Below are positions 24,126-38,900 of a stretch of DNA of 64,000 nt, piece by piece (position 1 is the first letter of the stretch; every line of letters begins with the position of its first letter). Source of the stretch: Parelaphostrongylus tenuis. Taxonomy: Eukaryota > Nematoda > Chromadorea > Rhabditida > Metastrongylidae. The position numbers were made by a program, and so were the translations under genes. The stretch is from NCBI GenBank assembly GCA_019055375.1, contig JAHQIW010000076.1:46134-110133 (forward strand), read 5' to 3'. The notes beneath the pieces were generated by a model. The model saw only the letters and a program-made list of their open reading frames with translations, searched no databases and had not been told where the DNA came from.

Positions 24126-26683
24126 CGAAATCGTTCATTTCCTCAGGACTGACAAAGTGGTGACGGACAAGTCTGTATGAATGAAACACTGCTTTTGAAA
24201 GACTTGGGTATAAGTCCGCTATTTATGCGTTCTTACGAACGTCATTGATCAGTTGATACGATGTTGCTTAGGTTACATCTTGTTTCTATTGACTTGGTAT
24301 TATACTAACCTTTTGTTCGTCACCCACTTGTCATGCGGGACATCAGTAGCCTAAATTGATGAGTGGCAAATATGGGAGCAGATAGGAGTGCTCGATCGCA
24401 TGTTTTACTGAAGTGCATTCTAATTCATGTGCCTTATACCCTTACCTGAAAATTCTCATTATAACTTTGACCACTATAATATCATGCCGTACTAGCTATC
24501 TGTAAGCTCGAAATGCTTATCGAAAACTTTCAGGTGTTCCAGTTTTACAATTTTGTGTAATTGAATTCAAAATACGCTTCGTAACAGCTAACTGTTGTGT
24601 CTTCCAGCAACTAAAATACTTTAATGTAACCCCTCAATACTTCATCTTACACATCGTGGCTGATAGGTTTTCATGATACACGTGTTCAGCATAGCCATCC
24701 GAAGCCGAGAGAGTTCGAGGCAGAAAGCTGAGCTGGTAGAAACTCTGCGCCACGAGAGCTGAGAACTTAGCCAAGGCTTCTTAAATGAAAAAATAGTAAA
24801 ATCAAGGCTGTGGTGTAGGATGGACACGCCCCACTGTGTCCCTTGCCAACATGAGTGCAATACTCAGTTCTTCTGTACGGTACGGACAGATAAAACGTAT
24901 CGGATGGAGTTATTGGTGGAGAATACAGGGGCGCTGATAGCATTCGCCAATATATAAAACCACATTTAGTTGATCCACTAATCTCTCCCTTTCCACTGGA
25001 ACGATTCAGAAGGTCAGACCCTTCTATTGGTTGTTGAGTGGCTCGTGGTATTTGAATAACCACCCAAGAAATGATGTCGATACTGAAATCTTATTGCTAA
25101 TAGAACCTCAGTTTTCTTGAGAGTTTCAAAAATTTTGTGTTTGGAAAGTCTTGATCTAATAATGATTATGCTTTGCAAAACTTCGAACTTAAGGCAAAGT
25201 TGAAACTGCATTTCACCCTTTTCGAGGGCACCATGTGATTTTAGCATCATTATTCTCCAAGAAAAGCATCAAATAAGGAATCCTAGCCAAGTTCATGTCC
25301 AGAGAACCATTCACTATTGGAAGTAATAGGTGTAATGATGAGGAGTAAGATGAATTAGTAACAACTGATCGAGAGATTGCCTGCTATCATACATCATCTG
25401 TAATCACCTAATATCCCGTTAATCAATTAATGGCACGACCGCTCGCCAGCAAAGTATCCATTTATTTCTGTCTATACTTTGGTACATGCAGAGTATCCTT
25501 ATTCCATAAATAAAAATGGGTATACTTAGAAATATCATGCCAGATTCTTCCTTAGGAGATTTAGCGCACAGTTTTTCGTAGGGAACGATCTCAAACGATT
25601 TCCTTGAATTCGCATTTTGAGTTTGTTAATTTTGTTTTGCTCTCAACTTCTTATGAACGCTAGGATAAGCTCCAAACAAATATACTCTTCTTAATAAGCT
25701 AGTGGGTCTGACTCGAAAGGAAGTTTACTTGCTGTGATCGATCGTATTTGTATTTTGTTAATTTAAACTTCAATTTTCATTCCAGAACTTCAACTTTTTT
25801 CATCACTTCACCCCTGCTGAATAAAAATTGATCGTTATATAAAGTCTCTGCGTAAAAGTATCTTAGAGAATAGTACTTTTCCTGACTTTATTCATGCAAA
25901 AAATCAATTTGCTTTCAAAAACCTTTTTGTCTATTAACCTCAACTGCCGAATGATTAAAGAAAATATATAACACCTCGTGTTTGTCTTGAAGAAACCCTT
26001 TCGTGTTGATTATTTCTACCCAGAGAATTGGTTTCAATAATAGGAGTACTTTTGCAGGCAGTCATTCTTTACAAAGATATATGTTTATAATCTCAAAATT
26101 ATTTATTTTGACTGTTTATTTGACTAATACCACTATGTAAGTGCTTGCATACTGCTCATTCAGTTCGTTGTCCTACATTTTTCACCTACGTGGGTGTTCA
26201 AGTTTCTTTACGACTTCGCCTGCAACTTTACTGTTCTTCTTTTTCATGAATTTGTTGAAAGCTGATTGAGCATGATTTTTTCTCCAATCCAGAGCAGTGC
26301 TAATCGGGCGCGTCCAAATCTTTACAAGCAGTAGTCTCTACAGACTGGAGTCTCTCTGACAGCAAATGTCGACTATGGAGAGATAGGAGGCTGGATTGAC
26401 ATTTTCCAAGGCTATATTGTACATTGGAGCCTCTAACCAATTTCATCCACAGGCTCCATATGAACATTAGTGCTGCGAAAACTGAGTTAGAAAGCGAGTG
26501 AATTATAGTGGAGTAGAAGATTAATATTGGGGCACATGATCATGTTTTCGCTAAGCAGCACATAAATGGTTGCAGCTGAAAATAAGTGTAATAGGTCAGT
26601 TGTAAGCAAGTTGAATTGACACCGTTTGCCTCCACCGTCAATCACAGTTGGACTTCTCATTCGTGGACCGTTCACACTGATAA

Positions 26684-26942
26684 GTGTATACTGCCGTTCT
26701 CATAATACCTCACTTTGTTGACGTCTCGCCGTACTATATGCCCTCTTCCTGGCCCTCGTCCTTCTGTTCCACGCATCTACTACCTCGCCGACATTTGTCC
26801 GTACGAAAGCGACATATCTTTGTCTCCCGCCCACCGCACACAACACTGACCTATTCTGACAGCACGCTGGCAGGTGTCCTTACACTGGATCTGTTATTTA
26901 TCACCGATGACCAACGGATAACTGATTTGTCGATCAACAACG
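26684..26942 (+). promoter_or_regulatory. CpG-rich leader/promoter region of gene C
   Basis: The 260 bases before the gene C start codon are C-rich and CpG-rich (for example CTCGCCGTACTATATG and CTCCCGCCCACCGCAC), in contrast to flanking DNA of about 35% GC. This fits a core promoter and 5' UTR. A long open frame on the same strand here (26684-27040) overlaps the gene C start in another frame and is probably a by-product of the composition. No spliced-leader acceptor was picked out with confidence. Confidence 0.4.
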
Positions 26943-29900
26943 ATGGACGCAGCAGAATTAGATATGGATTTGGCGAATGCCAATGTCGTTCTGTCGGTTC
27001 TGTCACCATTTTCTTCTGTTCGTGCAGCATTCAAAGGTGAGTAGGAGACTCGAGAAGTCGAAGAAAACATCTTTTCTTGTGACATTATTTTTTATAGAGA
27101 CTGTCATACTGTGAAACTATAAAAATTCCTAAATGTCTTCTTTCTTGTAAATGGTTTAAATGTACTATTAGCATCTTGTCGTATTAAAAAAGTTCGCTCT
27201 TTATAGCAAATTAATGAGATTATTCCCGCGCATTGTTGAACATTATGTAACTTCTCCTGTTTCTAGTGAAGTTTTTGATTCCTATAATATCTTTCTTACA
27301 ACTTCGTTTTGCTCTAATCCGATCAAGGATTACCAGCGGATGAGCATATTTCGTTACCGAGATCTACAATGTGAAGACTTCCTTGGCTCGGAATGTCAAC
27401 TGCCGCTCTAACTTGAGAACATTGACATATGGCGTAAATCGAGACGATTTATGATTTCTAGCGCAGCAATTTCTTGCAACTGTGAAGAAAACTGAACCGT
27501 CATGTGGCTTACAACTTCTGTTGCACCTTCTATCCCCTTTCAAAAAGGTTTTCAAGGTTTTTTAAGCCACTGTGCTCTGCATTCTAACAAGAGCAAAGCT
27601 TTCGATGTTCTTACGTAACGAAACCTCGAAAGGAAGGTTTGATTGTCAATGCAGGATCCCTGAACAGTTTTGTTACATCTATAAGATGTGATTCAATCGT
27701 TCGACTAAAGAAACTCAGCTGCCAGCTATTGTTTGTTTCTATAAATTGTCACGTATCTCACTTTGAACCACGTATCTTCCTCTTATCATTGATGTGAGTG
27801 CACTCAGGAGAAATGTTGGGAACAGAACACACGTGCATTTTCGCTGATAGAAACATAAAATGTCAATCTCCATTGGATCAACAGATCATTTAGAAACCAT
27901 TAGCATTATTTCTGCAACACTTGAGGACTTTTGCACGATTACAAAAAAAGCAGGAGTACTGAAAGAGATTCTGGCCATAGAAGAAATGTGATTGCCTGAG
28001 TAAATTCGAGCTGTCATTTCGGAGAATCTAAGTGCTCATATGTACTCTCGTCCTCATTTCCAACGGATGGCTATTACTTCTGTGAAAGCCCTTCTCTTTC
28101 AATCAGAATCTTGCATGCGTGCCTTGGGATTTTTTTGAATATTGATAGTAATTTTTCCCATAAAAGCAAATAGCAAGATTGATGTAACGAAGTTTTTTTT
28201 TTATTAAAGGAATATTGCGAAATGCGCATTATTTAGAGAGCATTTTTATGATCCTCTGCCTAGTTCTATACAGATCAAATACAGTATGGTAAAACCTTGA
28301 GAAAAACTTGGGACGACGTACTTTTTTCAAGTGATTTACATGAAATGTTTCCTTGAATGCAAAGAAATTGAAAGGACCAAGTGATACGGAATCTATGCGT
28401 TTGTTAGGTATCCTGGAAAAGACGAAAAACGAGGTGGTTAGAGAAACCGTCACGCGTCGTCGGTAGCTCAACTACAACAGATTAATTAAAACGCTCATGG
28501 TTGTCAGTAGAATGGTATCAAACGTTTCTGGAAGAATTTTCGACCATGGCCAACTGCTTGTGGAGGAGACTTTGAAACACGGCTGACACAGTTCTACACG
28601 GAAATCAAGTAGAATACAACTGGCAGTGCTCATGGCGAAGATAAAATTATTGAGATGTAACCGAACCCGAACCCGAACCCATACACGCAAGTCCTACGAT
28701 CATCGTGGATGGCGGACGAAGGCAGCGAATCGAGTGAAAAAATAATGACGCTTGGACGGCACTGCAGGTCGTATAAAGGAATACGCCTTAGAAGAAGCGA
28801 TAGTACAAAAAGTGCCGTTACATGCAAGTGCCTAAAAATCTCTCATTTAAAAAAACGCAGGCACGTTGAATTCACGGTTTCTTAGCTGCGCAAAATTCTC
28901 ATTTCCATGCTTTTCCGCTTCTCGCTTGTGTTTGCGCAAAGTGTACTCGAAACATTGAATAAATAGTATCGTCCCAATTTTCGGGCTCTTCTCTACAAAA
29001 TTTCTCCGCTCCATTTTCTTTTTCTCATTTACATCTGAATTTATTCTACTATCGAATTTAGTTAGCTGTTACTGTTTCAAAATTACCGCCCTTCCATTTT
29101 ATTCACATTTCAAATGTCTGTGTTTCTTATTGATTGGAAAAAGCTGGTAGATTGAACAAGATGAGTCTTTAACATTCCCGTACATCAATCGATAAATACT
29201 TTTTTACTTTCTAATACTTTTAGTTTAAAATTACTCAGATATTCTTCTTCCATTTGTTCGATCAGTTAAAATAAATATTCCATAATAAATTTAGCTAGTG
29301 GCTTTGTTCTGTCTATTTTATCACTGTACTCGTCTCAGTATTGGAAAGAGATTTGTTAAAGATTCACAGTGAAAATTCGGCTCCCTGGTCATTTGGTTCA
29401 TCTCGCCATTTTCTTCCTCACATCATTCTACGTTTTCATCGTCACTAACCGAATCAGGCATGATGTTCAGACGCCGTTTTTTCCCGTGCTTCGGTTTTTT
29501 TTTCTGGAAATTGATCATGTAACGAGAACAGATGCTCATGAACTTGAAATTAAACTGCTTCCGCATTTCTCTGAGATTATTCCATTTCCAGAAAACGGAA
29601 CAATTTCGGTAAGAGACCTTTTTATTGGTTGGATGAAACCACCGAAAATCTCAGTATTGGAAAGAGCTTCGCTTTTTCTGTTCTGTTAGAGCGCATGGGA
29701 GTGCCAATCGCTCATAATTATTTGTACAGCTTTTTTTAAAAGTGGCAAAGTATGTATTCATCCACTGAATGATCCTACATCGATTCTGAAAAGTGTTATG
29801 ATCAACAATCATATTTATCACTATTCACTAATGGTTATTGGCCATTCCACCTCGGTGGTTACTTTTTAACTTATCCACTTTTCACACCGCTCTGCTAATC

Positions 29901-32900
29901 GTGAATTTCTCATTACCACAAAGCCATGACATTAATCGAATCATGGGCCCTTATCAAGACAACTTCTTATAGCGATGTCAAGAGCTTCGTTTGATAAACT
30001 GACACGAGGTTGTAAGCATATATATATTTCTGATGTTCCATGGCTAACATTTCAGCAACTTCTTCTCTTCATAGCCTTCGATTTCCAGTTATACAACTTT
30101 TCATTATGCCTCACCACCTTCTGTCGTTTCGTCTGAGACAGTTCCCTAGATGAATTTAACTTTATTAGTAGTTCTAAAGTTGATTTGAGGTCATTCTTCT
30201 GAGCAATCAGTCTGAGAGTGTCAGTGCATAAATTTGTTGCCTCTGGAAATATTCCATGTATTTGTCGTTAAATTGAAAGGTATTCTCGGTACTAAAACAT
30301 ATGTTGTTTTGATTCCTACAACGAAAAGCTTTTGAGTAGGTAAAAATACGGAATGGCTTTACAACCATTGGGAGAAATATCTTTTTCGCTTTGAGCTATA
30401 TTGCTACTTTGATTAATATTTGAACGTCTTCGAATTTGACATCACACCTTCAATTCTTTCGAAAATAGAGAAATTTGTTCAGATGCACGTATACTATACT
30501 TCTTATCTCAATATTTTGAAGGACACCCTTCCAGTGTTAAGCTAACATAAGGTTTGCAAAAAAAAAAACCTGATAACGTTTTGACATCTTTGCTAGACAT
30601 TCGACGCAAATTATTCCGACTGCGGAGAAGACGGAAACTCCGAAACATTAGCCGGATAAAGTTTTCAAAATGAATTTCGTGTCAACTTGTCAATGATGTA
30701 CATTAAATTCTTTTGCTGCTGGATTTTGAAGAAAAGTCACATTTGAAGCTTTTAGTGAGCCGTTACTAAATGAAAAACTTTGACCATGAAAGTTCACGCG
30801 CCATAGATGCAATTTCTAATAATAAGCTCATTCTTCAGGAATTTCTTATTTTTACTGCTTTCACAGTAGTATTATCATGTTTTAACTATGTCCACAAGAA
30901 CGCTGAGTGATATGCAAAACTTTGAACCTCGGTCGAGAGTTGAACTCGCGTTTCACCCATACCGAGGAACGCATACTGCCACTCTACCACCGAGGCCACG
31001 GCTATACTACCACTCATTGTTCTCATTCTCAATTAGCTCATTCTACTCAAACAGCGCCACTCTCGCCTTTTGTTGTTATTGAAACTGGATATTTGTACTT
31101 CGAGCAGCTTTGCTTTATCGATACGTCAGCTGCGCGAGTTTAACGTCGACGAAACCACTGCGTTAGGAAAGGAGTAACTCTTAAGAGATTAGTGCTGATT
31201 TTGAAAATCCGCTTTTTTAGTATTTTCATCGTTGTACGGCAATTTCATCCTCTTAGGATGAAGTGCATAAGAAGTATGACAGGCAAGCAAATACGGATTA
31301 GTTTAATGTAAATTCTCCTTAGGTCTCAAAAGTGCTTGATTAACTACTTTTGATGAGCAGGAGTCAATCCGAAAAAGCATGAAGTTCCTTCGCTCTTGTG
31401 TTGGTAATTAAATGCTTTATGTGCCAACAACACTTCCAAAAAATCTCCTGATAGTGGCTGAAAACAATGATGGCTACCTCGATAAATTCGTTTTGTCTCT
31501 TAATGCACTCTTCTCCTACAACTTTCCCTGGAAAACAACATATCTCTTAATGCTTTCAACGTGGTCTTCCTATAATTTTTATTTTCAAAGTTGCCAAACT
31601 GCACGTTTTCTGAATGTGTCCACTTATTTCATTCTCTAGATCGTTTTGCTTTCATCCCCTTATTTACATTGTTAACTGCGGCAGTACAAAAAAAAGAGTA
31701 TTCGTGCCATGATCGCGGCTTTTCTCTGCTTTATAGAAATCAATTCCTTAAGTTTTTCTATATGAAACCACTCACAGCTGACGTCTTTTCGACGTATTCA
31801 TGAAGCCAATAGCGATCGATTCATTGTTATGAAGGGGATTTGCATTAATATACGGATCAGAATTTCAGGCGAGTAGCATGCTTTCGATGATTTATTAATA
31901 ATTTGTTACTGGATGGAAGGCAAAGTGTCTGCTGAAAGTTGAAAATGCACATTGAAATCAAAAGTTTATCCATATGGGATAAGTACTTAGACGTATGGTA
32001 TCCGTGCCGAAGAGAACGCGTTTTGCCTGTCAGATTACATAACCATCAATGAAGACTTACTTAAGAAGTAAATTGATCTGTGATTTCAAAACAAAAATGG
32101 ATAAATGAAGAAGCTGAATGGATTTACATCAAGCGAGGAGATATAAAAGACCATAGATTGAAAGCGTCAATTATTCATCATCGTCTGATTTGTATTCACC
32201 ATCGTTATCGATAAATTTTTTTTCAAAAATGGCCAATTCCTTTGAAAGATATAATGTTACATTCGGCTTTATTCGTAGCAACATATAGATTGTCAAGTGC
32301 TCTCTTGTATACAGTGGCTTGCTAAGACCTATCTATCACTTTATAAAGTTGGTCTCTTTTTCGTCCCAGACATTCGCCATTAATGGGCTGATTCCAAAAA
32401 AATGGAAGGTTTGTTTGACCAGGACGCAGGATCAAACCAACAAATACGTGTGTGTTTATGGGCGCGTCTAACTAGCAAGTCACAAGTGGTGTTAAACACG
32501 TGTTAGGAATTGCTTAACGTAGAATGCTTTAAGCTTGGTAGGTTCATGACTTCTGTTACACAGGGTACTACTAGGTGTGAGAGTTTGACTGAAGTGAAGA
32601 AGCACAAAGTGAATTCAAAAATATAACTAACTATTCAAAATATGCCTGGTGTAGTTTTTTATGCTGACGTTGTTCCGTTTCTTTCAGTCTTTACACGTTA
32701 AAGAATAACGATTTTTTTTTTGTAATATTTTGCTATCATAAAATTATCTCATGTCAACTTTCTAAGAATTCATTTTTCCACCCTTATTTTCGATTACTTT
32801 GCGTAGTTTTTCTAACAAATCAAAGGCATTTTTAGATTTGCACCCTAGTAAATGCTCAATAGGCTGTTTTAATAATTCTCACACCACTATATTAGGCAAA

Positions 32901-35900
32901 CACTATCTTTCGCTATCTTTCAAACTAGTAGGTAATTATCGAGCAAACATCTGCAGTGAGATGTTGAGTGTCAAGTAGAAGTTTACAGCCAAGGTTTCGG
33001 ATTTCACGAAAAGCTTCGTAGGTAAACTTGGCAGGAATGAAACGATGAACGCCTTGCTACGGGGAAACGACAGACGGACATGAAAAGAGCGTTGTTGAAA
33101 ACTACCAAAAACGTCATCTATAGTCCTCTAGGTAGTTTTTGAGGGATTGAATAGGTAACCGTTGTATATTCTAATTATTTGCTTTTTTCCAATTCCAGAA
33201 TTACAAACAGTATTGTAATCGAGAAAAGTAATTCATATCGTGTTTAGACTTTTTCGAACCATAATCCACAAACTTAACAAACTATACGTTTGAAATTGTT
33301 CTTATACTGTGTTTTACTAACAGTTTTCTATCCGGAATGCTTCAAGTAAAGTTTCAAAATACTTGAAGCGAGAAAAAAAATCTACGTCCCATGCTCAAGT
33401 TTCAACATTTCTCCAATATAAAAATATATATGCATACAAATAAATAAATCAGAATTTGTTTTATCTACCCGCCCATTGCGGTGGTATGATGTTACAATAA
33501 ACCCAATAATGTAGAAGTGGTGTGCAAAAACATTTGCATCAGCTGGGAGTCGAGTCCAGATTTCACCCTATCAGGTGGCGCGTGCTGAACCGTTGCACTA
33601 GCGACGCCAGTTTCATCACGTGGCCTCGAATAGGATGAAATTTGGGTTCGATTCCCAGCTGACTCAACTCTTCTTGCACACCACTCTATGTTAATGGGTT
33701 TATTACAAATAAATATGTACAGATAAGTATATTGTATATACATGCTAAATATCAATGTCTTTATATTATGTATGCATATATATACATTTATAGAAGCTTT
33801 AGAGCTTTTATATACAAATATACATATATATATATATGCATATACATATATGTAATGTCCTGTTTTTTCATTCCATATCTAATTTCAGCACGAGCTAGCG
33901 GCGTCTTATTGGTAGCAGGTGTTGGATCGTACTGTGCCTATCGAATATGCACCAAATTTCTAGGACAAAGGTATCAGTGTTTTCAAGCTAATCGGCTGGA
34001 TATTTCATTTTTACAACCTTCGTCCGTCCTTTTTTGTTGGATGAAGTATTGTCCGTGAAACTAATTTTCGTGTTTCTTTTGGAATGAATATTATAGATCA
34101 TTTGTTTTGCTGTAGTACATGGGGTAGTCATTGGTGATATTGGGTGGCAAAAATTTCCTGAACTTTGTCGTTTTTGTTTCCCCTATATCAATCCTGAGAA
34201 TAAATATAGCGTGTTGTTTCGCTCAAGCATTTGTACCAACTTGTGATTGGGTAATGGAATGATCGTTGCTAGAAGTTCACAATGGCACCTTATTTCAAGT
34301 TTTTTTGTATCGCTCTCTATTATTTAAATTTACCTCAACCTATTGAAAAATTTCTAAAAAGTGTTTTGAGGTTACTGTCGTTTTTTACTTCTTATTAAGA
34401 TTTGTATGGATGCTCTTGGAATCAGCTAAGTTCGACGCTCTCGCCTCGGCCGATCGTCGTCTTCTTTACGCCAGCGGAGTAAGCAGATTTTGCGCTATAT
34501 GTTCCTCTTTCCTTTGATCTTTATTGGTTGCTTTTTTCCATTGTTTTACATTCTTCATGGCAACTCTATTTGTGCTTACATAACGTCCTCTAATGACGTA
34601 TATTGAGCACCAAGTAGTTGGAAGTTGAGTTAGCGATAGAAAGTATCATTAATTGGCGAAGGTGTAATAGCACATGAAGTTTGGTGTTAACGTGTGCATT
34701 TCGTGCCATTCATAAATTCTGAGACCGAATTTTTGCCTTTGTAGATGAAATAATCATGATGGGCTGCAAGAATGTCGGCCCATATCGGCAGTGATTCTGA
34801 AATTGTTCAGTTTTCTATTATAAGAGTAATCTTGATAAACGGATTTGTTCCAATGTCCACTCTGCGCTTACGAACGTAGACCCAAATGTTCCATATGTTT
34901 ATGGAGATCATCATAGATACCCATCACTTCAACCAAAGAGGAAACAGGAGACTTGCAGAGTTTTTAGTGCTATCGGAGACGATGTGAAAATTCAAAAAAC
35001 ATCGAATTCGAGTCCACCCTATCGTTCCTCAACCTTAGCCTATATAGCCTCATATCAATAGCCTATGTAAATAGGACGAATAATCGGCAGAAAGTTCTGA
35101 TCTCACTATCGAGGGAACAATGGAACGATATTTCATATCAGAGAAAAGGAAGAGGGAATACGGATGTGTTTAAAATCAGCTAGGATGGACACGTGATCCA
35201 TTTCATAACAACAGTACTATTCGTGAGTTGAAAACAAAATGCGTTCCTCATTTGTCTGTAATCGACAGTGGCTCATAGCAGCCAGCATCAAATGAAAGCT
35301 TTTGTGGCGTCCATTTGGACCACTCAATGAGTGAAAAGACAAGTGACAAGCTAAAGTCTGATATTCAATTCAGCGCCGTTAACACAATACGGTCATGATA
35401 TGGGAAAAGGCAGGAAAATTGTTTGTAGTACTTGAACATTTTCAAACAAAATTTATTTGTTCCGAAAGAATGTTCTTGAGCCTTTTCGAAACTTGCTATT
35501 GTCCAGTGGCATATGTACGTTTTCAGGAGTTTGGTCTGCCTGGTCAGAGCCACACGCCCTTTAATAGGAATGGTGAGACACCAAATTTAAAACCAGGCAA
35601 CATGAAATGTTGTCTGAGTCGTTATACAGTCGATGTTTGTGGCTTTTGATTATCTTTAAAAACTCGCCATTTTATCGACTGTTTTTCACAACCTCGTCTA
35701 GAGGCTTCAATTTACTTCGAACGACTGCTTTCAAGCTTAAACTTGTTCAGGCTCTTTATCAAGCAGTCAGTTTGTAGAACAATGAATTAGATAATCGCTT
35801 CCTTACGTTTATAAACTAACTTTTAAGCGTGAAATATCGTGCCATCTGTTTCGGGTGTTTTTTTTTTTGAGACCACGCTCAAATTTCAATATGCCTAGTA

Positions 35901-38900
35901 ATTATTTCTGAGGCATGCATGTGGTCTGTTATGGGCACCTATACAGTGCAATACACGTGCTTGCAGCCTCGTCACTTGCGGTGCCTTTTTTTGTGAGCCA
36001 ATCCAACTTGGAGGAGAACCCGCTTGTTATATAGAGGAACCGCAAGCGTATTTACACGTGCAGAGATGTGATAGAAATCACCAAACGGCTAGGGTCTTAC
36101 ACTCGATTGCTCTTGGCTGGTATACTGAAATTTCACACCGTTCGTTTCAAGCGTTTTCTCAAGACAACGCTCGAATTTCGGCAGAACTCGAATCAGTATA
36201 GCCTATCCGGGAGCGCATGCTTGACCCGTTGCTCTACTGACGACCGTTGTGCCATCACTCTTTCTACGCTCTCACCGCTAAAAGTGGTTGAATAAAAATT
36301 CTATATCATTATCTGATACCCAATATCTTTTAGCGTGACTAGGTTCAATGACAATGCCGAATACCTGTAGTCTAACCGTTAGCGGTTTGTTGCTGTCATG
36401 TGGATGCGCTGTAGCGTAGAAAGAGTGGTGGGGCGTCGGTCGTGCAACGGGTTAAAGCACGCTCTCCTGGATAGATTGAGACACAAGGTCGAGTCCCGCC
36501 TGACGCTGAAGTTTTGCAAATTACTCTACATTACTGAGTATATCTGTAACATCATACCACCGCTAAAAGGGGTTAAATAAGAAAGTTCTTTTTGCCTGAT
36601 AATTATTTGGCTCAGAAATAATAATGAGGCGTATAAAAAATTTAAATGTGGTCTTAAGAAAACACTCGAAACAAATGCTAAGATGTTTCACGATTACCAA
36701 CCAAGAGCAGTCGAGCGTAAAACACTGCCTGTTTAGTGTTTTTATCACCTTATGACGCGTGTAAATACGTCTGCGGTTCCTCTATGTAATAAGGGGATTC
36801 TCCTCCTAACTTGACTGATTGACTCAGACAAAAGGCACCGTGCAACTGACGAAAGTGCTAGGCCGGAACACGTATTGCACTATATAAATTCCCGTAACAG
36901 ACTACATGCATGGCTCAAAAATATTCATCAGGATATTACTTGTGAGCTACACAGATGACTCATGATTCTCTTTGAAATCCTCTTGTGCTAAAGTCCTATT
37001 CGCTTAGCTGTTAATAATGCCATAGTGACTTTGAGTTTTGACTCATGTAGTACACTAGGGCTCCAACAAGTTCAGATAGACTCTCGTGGTCTCCTAAGCT
37101 GTTGGACAGTTTGTTTTAACTCAGCTCAGAGTATGCCTACACAGTGAGTATACCTACATGTACCTACGTGACGGAATCATGCGATGAATCCGTGGCTTTT
37201 TGCCAAGAACATTTATAACAAAAGGACAAGTAACAGAAATCTGGGATGTCTGTGTCTTCTCTCAGTCAGAACTCATTGAGGAGTTCAAATAACGACAGGA
37301 GCAAATAGAAGTTTTGAAACGAGAGTGAATAAAACTGCTATATGATATACTAGCTGCTGGTTGTATGACGCGTGATAAGTACACCAATCCCTTTCATCCC
37401 CTGGGATCATTAATTTGGCACGGACCTTGTTTTCGAAGATAGCAGCATTAATTTGCTACATCAGTAGGCTATCTTAACCATATATAAGCTCATTTTTTAT
37501 TACGTCTAACGATGCTAGATGAAGTCCTGTCCGTAATATCTGTCTTACAAATTGATTAGTGTTGAACACTCTGAGCTCTATTTTTTAAGTAACGACTAAT
37601 TTAACGTTTTATGCTCGCAGACACAAATTTTCCCACTTGGGGACCATTAGCTTGCGCTTCATCTTTTGAGACGGAGATCGTTTTCGATAGCTGACGATTG
37701 TTTCTCGATCATCAAAGTATTCCAGGAGTTCACAAAATCTATGGATTACTAATAGACGTGTCTTTGTTGTATCGCGTTAATCTCATAAATAATAATTGTG
37801 CAGTGTGCTTTTGAATTCAAACATGAGTACTTTTCCGTTATCCGCATTTTTACGAACCCTTTGAAAATAACGAATTTTAGCTCGTATCTCGACGTTTTGG
37901 CGCTATACTCCACTTTCAAAAAGACCTTATCATAGTTCAATAACACTAAAAATAAATTTATTTCTCACATTCAGACATTTTCGCTGGTCGATGCTTCTCC
38001 CTCAGGCTTTCAGTAATCATTCGATAGCTTTGGTCTTAGCAATTTGAATGGTGTATTTGTTTCTCAGAAACAGCTTCTTAGTGCGCTGTAGTAACTAAAA
38101 GAAGATTGAGTTTCGCATCGGCTCTCATTTCTATCGCTTAGGGTATGTAAGTGCTGTTTACGTTTGAAAAACTAAATGTTGAAATATCGAGATCTGAGCT
38201 ATCGAATGTCTACTAGAACTCTAAAGAATCAGAATTACTAAAAGATTGAGAAGAGGTGTGAATTGGGGAAAAGTAGCCAAATATGCTTGGAACTTCAGCA
38301 AAAGTGATTTGAAGTATTAAGATTTCCAAAGCAGTAGTGGTAACTAAAAGCGTGAATGATACATGTGGAAGCATTCTTTTGTCCTGTGGAACAGAATACC
38401 CGTTTTTCAATTGCTTTCATATCCGATTTACTCTTGAATAAACAAAAAGGTGAATATAGTATCTTCCATGGATTCCACAAGATAAGAATTCTATCTTCAC
38501 ATAATAAAACAGTATTATGTCAACAAGAGATTTTAGATCCTTTAGTTCTTATTTTTATCAATGAATTTCACTGAAAACTGAGTTTTTTGATTCAGACTTA
38601 AGAGCGGGCATTACTTTCGCATCATATAACTCAGATGGAGGTCACGTGGTTGTGTAGAGGTTTAACAAATTAAAACGGCTTGCACATGTGTTAGGAGAGA
38701 TGATTTGATTATAGGCATACGTCATGACTCTATTATTGCTTTTTTGGCTGTGACCTTATTCATACAATCGGAATGACTCAAGGACTATCTGTTCTCAAAC
38801 TAGTCAGCTGCGATATACATTCTCTCGCTTTCTAGTATATAGCACATGTAATGATGAAGGCCGACACTCAGTGTACGTGACTTTAAAGAGAACTAGTCGA

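Larger units (their letters stand above)
23118..26683. other. Interval before gene C
   Basis: It contains a SINE (23.3 kb), a 16-base A run (23734-23749), a tRNA-like fragment (24.06 kb) and no supported exon. The minus-strand frame at 24767-25063 lacks splice support. Confidence 0.4.
27037..33888 (+). other. Gene C intron 1 (6.9 kb)
   Basis: It holds the hexamer run, the exon-like insertion at 29.4 kb, a motif repeat, a SINE, a palindromic SINE and a TA-rich microsatellite. The first 2 kb carry nothing recognised. Confidence 0.5.

Noticed and set aside
28655..28683. Interstitial telomere repeat
   Set aside because: The unit is CCCGAA, not TTAGGC/GCCTAA, and is only a few units long.
8913..33970. 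Joining gene A exon 2 to the exon at 33889
   Set aside because: The phase fits, but a nearby exon (9469-9587) also fits and ends in a stop, and 26943-27036 is a better first exon for 33889.
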